In this document: positions 16,711-27,663 of the stretch, piece after piece
Layout: the number at the start of each line of letters is the position of its first letter
Numbering within the stretch: the first letter of the stretch is position 1
Origin: JBFYKJ01 sp041306005
Lineage (GTDB): Archaea; Altiarchaeota; Altiarchaeia; JAFGQM01
Assembly (NCBI GenBank): GCA_041306005.1
Contig: JBFYKJ010000103.1
Coordinates: forward strand, 1 to 27,663
Reading direction: 5' to 3'
DNA length: 27,663 nt
Notes under the pieces: model-generated
Seen by the model: only the letters and a program-made list of their open reading frames with translations
Database searches by the model: none
What the model was told of the DNA's origin: nothing
Program-made: the position numbers and the translations under genes

Positions 16711-16785
16711 GGGCCCGTAGCTCAGGCTGGTTAGAGCACTCGACTTTTAATCGAGGTGTCGCGGGTTCGAATCCCGTCGGGCCCG
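16711..16785 (+). tRNA. tRNA-Lys (UUU)
   Basis: A full cloverleaf with no intron. Acceptor GGGCCCG/CGGGCCC with discriminator G; D stem GCTC/GAGC; anticodon stem CTCGA/TCGAG around loop CTTTTAA (anticodon TTT); variable GTGTC; T arm GCGGG TTCGAAT CCCGT. CCA is not encoded. Confidence 0.96.
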
Positions 16786-16875
16786 CCTCATTTTACTTGG
16801 ATTAGCTTCGGCGGTCCCGACTTAGGTCAGAGAGGGGTGCTAAGGTTAGTATCTCCCCGACATCCCGTCGGGCCC
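16771..16875 (+). repeat. Direct duplication of the tRNA-Lys 3' end, with a hairpin
   Basis: ATCCCGTCGGGCCC occurs at 16771-16784 (end of tRNA-Lys) and again at 16862-16875. The second copy forms the loop and right arm of a perfect hairpin CCCGAC (16856-16861)/GTCGGG (16867-16872) followed by CCCTTT. It may be an attachment-site remnant or a terminator. I see no gene in 16786-16936. Confidence 0.6.
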
Positions 16876-16936
16876 TTTACCGTCTTGGGTCTTCGGTTCC
16901 GGGTTTCGGGTCCTCGCCTGGGCAAGACTCAAGACT

Positions 16937-17323
16937 CTATACGTTTTTCCCGGTGGGCTTGGCCGCTTCTCCCCTCCGGGAACGCGATGAGAGCATGCTT
17001 GCTAGAATAACGCTTATGCTGTTTGCGAAAAGTATTATGCCGCTTATGACCAGTATCCCGCCCGCGAGCCCCGCATAAAGCCAAATGGCTTTGGCGTCGC
17101 AGTTCGCCTTTGCGCCGGCTGCGTCGGTTCCGAAGTTGGATTGGGCATACGCGTCCACCCAGATTGCAGTGCGGTTCGCGAGCGAATTGCAAGTTGGCTC
17201 GGTATATCCGCGCGAGTTCAAGTCGTAAAAAGACCCAAATCCTACCACTGCCAAGATTATTCCGATTGCCAATAACGCTAAGCTTACGACAATACCCTTT
17301 GCCCCCGTTACGGCGCCGACCAT
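16937..17323 (-). CDS. Small two-helix membrane protein
   Basis: A 128-aa protein, family not recognised. Two hydrophobic helices (about residues 10-32 and 80-108) flank an outer loop containing cysteines (PTCNS and ANCDA) that could form a disulfide. The C-terminus is basic (SSRSRRGEAAKPTGK), placing it in the cytoplasm. A TATA-like box (minus strand, 17347-17354) lies about 27 bp from the ATG, supporting a leaderless start and a real gene. It is divergent from the next gene. Confidence 0.7.
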   Translation of the reverse strand: MVGAVTGAKGIVVSLALLAIGIILAVVGFGSFYDLNSRGYTEPTCNSLANRTAIWVDAYAQSNFGTDAAGAKANCDAKAIWLYAGLAGGILVISGIILFANSISVILASMLSSRSRRGEAAKPTGKNV

Positions 17324-17403
17324 ATCGGGCTTCTAACGGCGGGCGGCATAAAAGGGAGGGGCCGCACCCGCTTATTTATTCCCCGCCCGTCTAACTGCAG
17401 TTG
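17324..17403. promoter_or_regulatory. Back-to-back leaderless promoters
   Basis: An 80-bp divergent spacer. On the minus strand CTTTTATG (17347-17354) serves the two-helix protein. On the plus strand CTTATTTATT (17371-17380) is centred about 29 bp before the ATG at 17404. The two boxes are about 25 bp apart, so the two promoters may interfere. Confidence 0.5.
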
Positions 17404-18426
17404 ATGAAGCAGAGGATAAGCCTCGCCGACTTCGGCCGCAGGGTCTTTGACATAAAGGGCGAGCCTATGCCAAGGGGCGCATGGTGGTGGTGGTTCTGGC
17501 TGTTCTTCTTTGACAACCCGAAAGACCCGGAGAAGCCGCGCCAGCTCATGATACTCTGGTCCACGAAGAACGAGAAGAGGATAAACTGCAACGGGCTGGA
17601 GCTTGCCCCGGGGAAGCAGGGCGACCGGGAAAACCTCAACGGCGCCGTCGCGGCGTGGTACTTCGACGGCGAGAAGATGCACCACGACTTCGTCCTCGAG
17701 CCGTGCAATATCAAAATTGGCGAGAGCGGGCTCTCGACGAATTCAAAGACCCCGACATCCTTCAGGATAGGGGGGGATAAGAGCATGGTCCGGATAGGCG
17801 ACGGCTTTGAGTTCGTGGCAGAGCCGGTGAAAGGCGCCGAAGAGCACGAGTTCACGATGCCGACCTACCACGCGAACACTTACGTAGGCAGCAAAGGGTA
17901 CTCGATAATCAGGCTGAATAAGCTGAACCTGGTCGGGAGCGTTGGCGGCCAGCGGGTGAACGGAACGGCATATTTCCAGCGCGTCTTTGTCACCGCGCCC
18001 GCGGTGCCCTGGTACTGGGGGATATTCCAATTTGAGAATGGGGGCATTTTATCGTACTTCAACCCGCGGGCGCTGGGCAAGTCGGTAAAAAAGGACATCA
18101 CCTTCTTTGACGGCGAGAAGATGCACGAGTTCAAAGACATCAAGGTGAAGCGCACCGATAATGCGGCCGGGCTGCCGTCTTTCCAGATATCTGGGGAGAA
18201 CGAGTTGGAAAAAATCGGCTTCACGGTCGATGCGTACTCTCACTCCTCCTGGACGTTCAAGAAGAAATTTTTGGGCATCATCCCGAACAAGCTCGTCTAC
18301 GGCGAGTACCCCGCGACCATATCAAAGATCGAGCTGGCCGATAAGAAGACGGGCAATAAGCTGACCGAAAAGGAGCTGGGCAGGGCTATAGGCAACGCCG
18401 AGCACACGACCGGCTACCTCTTTTAA
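17404..18426 (+). CDS. Conserved-looking hypothetical, possible AttH/CrtC-like two-barrel protein
   Basis: A 340-aa protein from the ATG at 17404; a TTG at 17401 would add one residue. No signal peptide. A tryptophan-rich stretch (RGAWWWWFWLFFFDNP) lies near residues 24-39. FDGEKMH appears at about residue 86 and again at about 234, which suggests a tandem duplication of a beta-barrel unit. The middle VNGTAYFQRVFV...VPWYWGIFQFENGG resembles the pattern of AttH/CrtC (carotenoid hydratase-like, lipocalin-type) proteins, but no catalytic role can be claimed. It precedes a nitroreductase on the same strand. Confidence 0.65.
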   Translation: MKQRISLADFGRRVFDIKGEPMPRGAWWWWFWLFFFDNPKDPEKPRQLMILWSTKNEKRINCNGLELAPGKQGDRENLNGAVAAWYFDGEKMHHDFVLEPCNIKIGESGLSTNSKTPTSFRIGGDKSMVRIGDGFEFVAEPVKGAEEHEFTMPTYHANTYVGSKGYSIIRLNKLNLVGSVGGQRVNGTAYFQRVFVTAPAVPWYWGIFQFENGGILSYFNPRALGKSVKKDITFFDGEKMHEFKDIKVKRTDNAAGLPSFQISGENELEKIGFTVDAYSHSSWTFKKKFLGIIPNKLVYGEYPATISKIELADKKTGNKLTEKELGRAIGNAEHTTGYLF

Positions 18427-18466
18427 GCGCCAATTGGGCATACTCGGCTGGGCACATATAAACGGC

Positions 18467-19012
18467 ATGGATGTAATTGACTGCATCAACGGGAGGCGCA
18501 GCATCCGAAGCTACCTGGACAAGCCTGTAGAGAAAGAGAAGGTAGAAAAGATCCTGCAAGCCGGGGCTATGGCGCCTTCCGCCATGGACGGCCAGCCCTG
18601 GAGGTTTGCCGTGATAACCGACAGGGCCAAGATAAGGGAACTGTCCGGTATTGTCAAGAAGAACATGGGCGCCCTCGGCATGGGCCTGAAGGCGGCCGAA
18701 TTCGTGAAGATCAAGGAGGACGTCATATTCTACGATGCCCCGCTCGTGATAATCGTGTGCGCGAAGAAGGCCAAGTGGTCCGGCATCGACTGCGGCCTTG
18801 CGATAGAGAATATGCTTCTGGCCGCTTACGATATGGGCCTTGGGAGCTGTTGCATAGGGTTTGCGTGCAGTTTGAACAACGACCCGGAAACGCTTAAGGA
18901 ACTTGGGGTGCCCAAAGGCCACGAGATAGTCCTGCCCGTCATCTTCGGCTACCCGAAGAAGTGGCCGAAGCCGAAGAAAAGGGAGGTTAAGGTTCTCAAA
19001 AGGCTTGAGTGA
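18467..19012 (+). CDS. Nitroreductase-family FMN oxidoreductase
   Basis: A 181-aa protein starting MDVIDCINGRRSIRSY, the usual beginning of the family; an upstream TTG at 18434 gives an unlikely extension. FMN-binding features are the RRSIRSY stretch, APSAMDGQPWRFAVI (about residues 34-48) and LGSCCIGFACS in the C-terminal half. These enzymes use NAD(P)H and FMN to reduce quinones, nitro compounds or other acceptors; the substrate is unknown. It lacks long insertions and is near the small end of the family. It starts 40 bp after the upstream gene and may share its transcript; it is convergent with the giant surface protein, 7 bp away. Confidence 0.9.
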   Translation: MDVIDCINGRRSIRSYLDKPVEKEKVEKILQAGAMAPSAMDGQPWRFAVITDRAKIRELSGIVKKNMGALGMGLKAAEFVKIKEDVIFYDAPLVIIVCAKKAKWSGIDCGLAIENMLLAAYDMGLGSCCIGFACSLNNDPETLKELGVPKGHEIVLPVIFGYPKKWPKPKKREVKVLKRLE

Positions 19013-19019
19013 GCACAGC

Positions 19020-24905
<5,886 letters not shown>

Positions 24906-24997
24906 CCCACCTATAAAATAATGTTGCGTGCTATAAAAAGGACTTAGAGCCTATCAAGCGCATGGAATAGCTTATTAGAAGAGTCAGGACGTGTGGT
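24906..24997 (-). promoter_or_regulatory. Promoter of the giant surface protein
   Basis: On the minus strand two TATA-like boxes, CTTTTTATAG (24931-24940) and ATTTTATAG (24911-24919), precede the gene. The outer one is centred 30 bp before the ATG at 24905. A 12-bp repeat around GATTGCTAATC encodes the first residues (ISNP, ISNL). Confidence 0.5.
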
Positions 24998-25345
24998 TCA
25001 GTGCGTATGCACGGTCCCGATGAGTAAGGGCAACACGTAGTTCATCAGAATGAGCGCGCATCCCAAAGCAGGCAGTTTCCAGCTTTTGGTCTTAAGGAGG
25101 CTCTCGGCGACGAACGGAATAGGCACGAGCATTGAAAGTACTATCTTGGAGTCAAGGGGCAACGCCGAGCCCCACGCAGAAGATGCCCATATCATCCCGA
25201 GGGCAAAACCCGCTAGGTACACCGCGTTCGCAATGTGCAGCAGCTTATAAGGGCATTGCTTGGACAGGAACTTCAGCAAGAGGTAGAAATACAATATGTA
25301 TGCCCCGACCGTCAGCCCGATGTGGGTAATCCCTAGCGCGTCCAT
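24998..25345 (-). CDS. Four-helix membrane protein, partner of ferric-reductase-like protein
   Basis: A 115-aa protein with about four hydrophobic helices and few charged residues. Family not recognised. Histidines lie near helix ends (THIGLTVG, LLHIANAV) and at the C-terminus (GTVHTH), so haem or metal contact is possible but unproven. The ATG overlaps the end of the upstream gene by 13 bp, strongly implying co-translation and a shared membrane complex. Confidence 0.75.
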   Translation of the reverse strand: MDALGITHIGLTVGAYILYFYLLLKFLSKQCPYKLLHIANAVYLAGFALGMIWASSAWGSALPLDSKIVLSMLVPIPFVAESLLKTKSWKLPALGCALILMNYVLPLLIGTVHTH

Positions 25346-26439
25346 TTTCGCATTAGCAGATAGAGTGAGATTCCCAGGATCACAAGACCGGAGACCCAGA
25401 ACAGAAGACCGACTAGCCCACCTGACTTAAGATCGGTCCCCAGCAGGATGGAATGGATGAACACGAAGAAGAATGCCGCATAGCTCGCCATATGGACGTA
25501 TTTCCAGTTCTTAGGCCCCAATCTTTTCATGCCCATTCCGCCAAGCGAGGTTCCGACTACGGCTAACATTATGTAGAATGCGATCACCCCTAGCGCTATC
25601 AAGTTCTGGTTCTGCGAGCCGAAGTGGGGCAAGAGCACCCTATCCAAGGAAAGGTTCCACATGAACTTGTCCGCCACGTTCGAGAGCCCGTGGAAGAGCG
25701 CAAGGGCCAGCGAAAGGAGGGAAACATCGTGGTGGTACCTGAACAGCAATATCAAGCCCTTGCTCTTGGCCCAAACGCCGACCTTCTTTAGCAGCGCTGT
25801 CAGCACCGAGAGGAAAAGCGCGAGGTACGCGAGAAGCCCGACTATCCGCGTCACAAACCACGATGTCGAGTCCGGTTCGGCAGGCAGCTGGGCTTCGAAC
25901 TCTTCGGTGACTGTTTGGGCAACGACCGCCGTGCCGTTTGAAGCCGGCATATCAGCACCGGGCTGCCCGGCCTGGATCGTGACTGCTATTTCATCCTCAT
26001 ACGTCGCCGTGTAGCCGCGGTGGAAGTCTGTCCCGTCGATGAAGAATTCGGTCTGGAATTCCAGGCTTAGCATGCCCTCCCCAGGCGCTTTGACTTTCCA
26101 AGATGCCATTGGAGACAACGCCTGCGAAGATGGCGACATTATCTCAATGCCCGACGCGCCGGATGCAGAGAGCAAAGCCTCTACGGTGCGCGGCGAGCGC
26201 ATCACCCGGGTGTCTGAGCTGAGCTTGAACTCTAGCGAGACTGTGAACTCCTCACCGACGGTTACTGTCTTCGGCGCGGTTATCGTGTAGGAATACCTAA
26301 AGCTGTGCCCCCTAGCGCAGTCCGCGCCCAAGACGGCGGTGGAGCTGTCAGGCAGTGCGGATGCGACTGTTATGCAAAGCATTGCGGACAATAGCGCCGC
26401 CAGCGGCACTATCAGCGAGGCAACGTATGTTCGGGGCAT
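25333..26439 (-). CDS. Ferric-reductase-like transmembrane protein with secreted N-terminal domain
   Basis: A 368-aa protein. A signal peptide (about 1-28) and a beta-rich outer domain (about 29-190) precede five helices (about 195-368). RYHHDVSLLSLALALFHGL and KYVHMASYAAFFFVFIHS each hold two histidines 13 residues apart, the classical b-haem pairing of the ferric reductase/NOX/MsrQ superfamily. There is no FAD or NAD(P)H domain in the chain, so electrons must come from a partner, as in MsrQ-type proteins. The outer domain has no assigned function. A TATA-like box (minus, 26461-26470) lies about 27 bp from the ATG. It overlaps the following small membrane gene. Confidence 0.85.
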   Translation of the reverse strand: MPRTYVASLIVPLAALLSAMLCITVASALPDSSTAVLGADCARGHSFRYSYTITAPKTVTVGEEFTVSLEFKLSSDTRVMRSPRTVEALLSASGASGIEIMSPSSQALSPMASWKVKAPGEGMLSLEFQTEFFIDGTDFHRGYTATYEDEIAVTIQAGQPGADMPASNGTAVVAQTVTEEFEAQLPAEPDSTSWFVTRIVGLLAYLALFLSVLTALLKKVGVWAKSKGLILLFRYHHDVSLLSLALALFHGLSNVADKFMWNLSLDRVLLPHFGSQNQNLIALGVIAFYIMLAVVGTSLGGMGMKRLGPKNWKYVHMASYAAFFFVFIHSILLGTDLKSGGLVGLLFWVSGLVILGISLYLLMRKWTR

Positions 26440-26508
26440 TGCGCTATATTCAGGGTGCGGGGTATAAAGCCTTTTAGGGCATTTTTATCCATCCAACCAT
26501 TAGGCTAG
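26440..26508. promoter_or_regulatory. Divergent promoter pair
   Basis: GCTTTATACC on the minus strand (26461-26470) is spaced for the ferric-reductase-like gene. ATTTTTATCC on the plus strand (26481-26490) is centred about 23 bp before the GTG at 26509. Both fit leaderless starts. Confidence 0.5.
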
Positions 26509-27561
26509 GTGGCTGGATTCACGCCAGCAGCCCGCAACATGCCCAAAGGGGCACGATGCCCAAAGATGCCCAAAAGGTCCTACCAGAAGACTGCTGAGGA
26601 GAGCATCATCCACGAGTTCCCGGTGGCCACGATAGGCCAGACTGTCAAGGATGTCGAAGACATGCTAGTCAGCAAGGCCAAGACGTTCCACACGGTCGAC
26701 TATGTGTACATAGTTGACAAGGGCAACGTCCTCAAGGGCGTCATGTCGATAAAGGAGGTCCTCGACCGCGGGAGCAGGAGCATCAAGGTCGAGGACGTGA
26801 TGGTGAAGGGCCTTATAACCGCCCACCCGAGCACCCACCAGGAGAGGCTCGTGTATCTCGCCCTTTCGCACGACCTGAAGGAGATACCCGTGGTGGACAA
26901 AGGCGGGAAGCTGATAGGCATAGTGCCGTATGACACCATCCTGCAGATATTCAACTACGAGGTCCATGAGGACATGTTCAAGTTCGGCGGGATATTCCAC
27001 AGGGTCGGCAAGGATTTCGTCGGGATAGAAGCGTCCGCCAAGTCGCTCGCCAAGCACCGCCTGCCGTGGCTGATGGTCGGGGTCCTCGGCGGGGCATTCA
27101 CTGCCGCTATCATCAGCAGTTTTGAGGAATACCTCGGCAGGCTTATAGTGCTGGCGGCATTCGCGCCGGTGCTGACCTACCTTAGCGACGCCGTCGGGAC
27201 GCAGTCAGAGACACTCGCCATAAGGAGCATGGCGCTAAAATCCAAGATACCCGTCCGTGCTTATTTAACGAGGGAGCTCGCAGTCTCGCTCGTGCTGGCC
27301 ACTGTCTGCGGACTGATGCTCTCCGGCATAGCGATGCTGGGATGGCGGGATGCGACCTTCGGGATGATAATAGGCGTAGCGATGTTCCTTAGCATAATAG
27401 CCGCGGTGGTGATATCAACATCGCTGCCGTTCATCTTCAGGCGCATGAATTGGGACCCTGCGTTCGCGTCCGGCCCGCTCGCTACGATGATCAGCGACAT
27501 AACGACCATCACCATCTACTTTGTCGTCGCATCGCTGCTTATGGCGCATGCGGGCGCATAG
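26509..27561 (+). CDS. MgtE-like divalent cation transporter with CBS pair
   Basis: A 350-aa protein. The GTG at 26509 fits the TATA spacing; in-frame ATGs at 26539 and shortly after are alternatives, giving repeated MPK-type starts. Two CBS domains (about residues 30-150; VDYVYIVDKGNVLKGVMSI, LKEIPVVDKGGKLIGIVP) precede five membrane helices (about 183-350). The last membrane segment DPAFASGPLATMISDITTITIYF matches the ion-binding helix of MgtE magnesium channels, and APVLTYLSDAVGTQSET corresponds to the family motif that usually holds GGN. The N-terminal MgtE superhelical sensor domain is absent. It likely moves Mg2+ or a related cation, gated by the CBS pair. Confidence 0.88.
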   Translation: MAGFTPAARNMPKGARCPKMPKRSYQKTAEESIIHEFPVATIGQTVKDVEDMLVSKAKTFHTVDYVYIVDKGNVLKGVMSIKEVLDRGSRSIKVEDVMVKGLITAHPSTHQERLVYLALSHDLKEIPVVDKGGKLIGIVPYDTILQIFNYEVHEDMFKFGGIFHRVGKDFVGIEASAKSLAKHRLPWLMVGVLGGAFTAAIISSFEEYLGRLIVLAAFAPVLTYLSDAVGTQSETLAIRSMALKSKIPVRAYLTRELAVSLVLATVCGLMLSGIAMLGWRDATFGMIIGVAMFLSIIAAVVISTSLPFIFRRMNWDPAFASGPLATMISDITTITIYFVVASLLMAHAGA

Positions 27562-27589
27562 GCGCAGATGGGGATTTAATCCATCGGGC

Positions 27590-27609
27590 GCATGCAAAAA
27601 GCTGCATGC
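27590..27609. terminator. Hairpin after the MgtE-like gene
   Basis: GCATGCA and TGCATGC form a perfect 7-bp stem around a six-base loop, starting 28 bp after the stop codon. No T-tract follows, so a terminator role is uncertain. Confidence 0.3.
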
Positions 27610-27663
27610 ATAGGCGTTATACCGGACTCAAAACTGAAGACACGAGGTTCGCGCGAGGTTCAC

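Noticed and set aside
16756..17010. 84-aa plus-strand open frame over tRNA-Lys and downstream
   Set aside because: Overlaps the tRNA, has no protein-like composition, and runs antisense into the two-helix gene.
18453..18463. CATATAAAC as the nitroreductase promoter
   Set aside because: It lies only about 8 bp before the chosen ATG, too close for an archaeal TATA box.

Overview
The window is archaeal chromosomal DNA from a GC-rich genome. The archaeal markers are a Nop5/Nop56-family sRNP protein, a fibrillarin-type methyltransferase, a tRNA-Ala interrupted at the canonical 37/38 position, a 6-phospho-3-hexuloisomerase, and several genes whose only visible start signal is a TATA-like box about 23-33 bp upstream of the ATG/GTG (leaderless promoters). 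Codon use is GC-rich with many ATA and AGG codons. A DPANN-type or other uncultivated euryarchaeal lineage is plausible, but I cannot assign a taxon from sequence alone.

Layout. (a) 1-2.1 kb: a membrane-anchored winged-helix regulator and nop5, followed by a 25-bp tandem repeat array. (b) 2.1-5.4 kb, minus strand: a 1102-aa N-terminally anchored surface protein with dockerin-like and MopE-like calcium/metal-binding motifs. (c) 5.7-11.7 kb, plus strand: smc, scpA and scpB (the chromosome-structuring SMC-kleisin-kite complex), then a gene overlapping scpB that encodes a protein with an HExxH metallopeptidase signature. (d) 11.7-12.8 kb: a 106-aa unknown protein, an AT-rich 23-bp repeat block, and fibrillarin. 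(e) 12.9-14.5 kb, minus strand: a CorA-like membrane protein lacking GMN, and hxlB. (f) 14.6-16.8 kb: intron-containing tRNA-Ala(UGC), a Vps62-like/membrane/zinc-ribbon fusion, a structured intergenic stretch, and tRNA-Lys(UUU) with a 14-bp copy of its 3' end about 90 bp downstream. (g) 16.9-19.0 kb: a small two-TM protein, a possible two-barrel AttH/CrtC-like protein and a nitroreductase. (h) 19.0-24.9 kb, minus strand: a 1961-aa surface protein with LamG, thrombospondin type 3 repeats, a parallel beta-helix, a TSP1-like segment and a C-terminal membrane anchor. (i) 25.0-27.6 kb: a two-gene membrane redox unit (ferric-reductase-like with paired histidines plus a 4-TM partner), divergent from an MgtE-like transporter with a CBS pair.

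How the genes fit together. Nop5 and fibrillarin are two of the three core proteins of the archaeal C/D-box 2'-O-methylation sRNP, but here they lie about 10 kb apart. SMC, ScpA and ScpB form one complex; the HExxH protein is probably translated from the same transcript. The two large secreted, acidic, cysteine-rich proteins and the CorA-like and MgtE-like proteins give the window a divalent-cation and cell-surface flavour, though no direct functional link can be shown. The best candidates for something undescribed are the HExxH protein in the smc-scpAB cluster and the five modules nested inside thrombospondin type 3 repeats in the giant surface protein.
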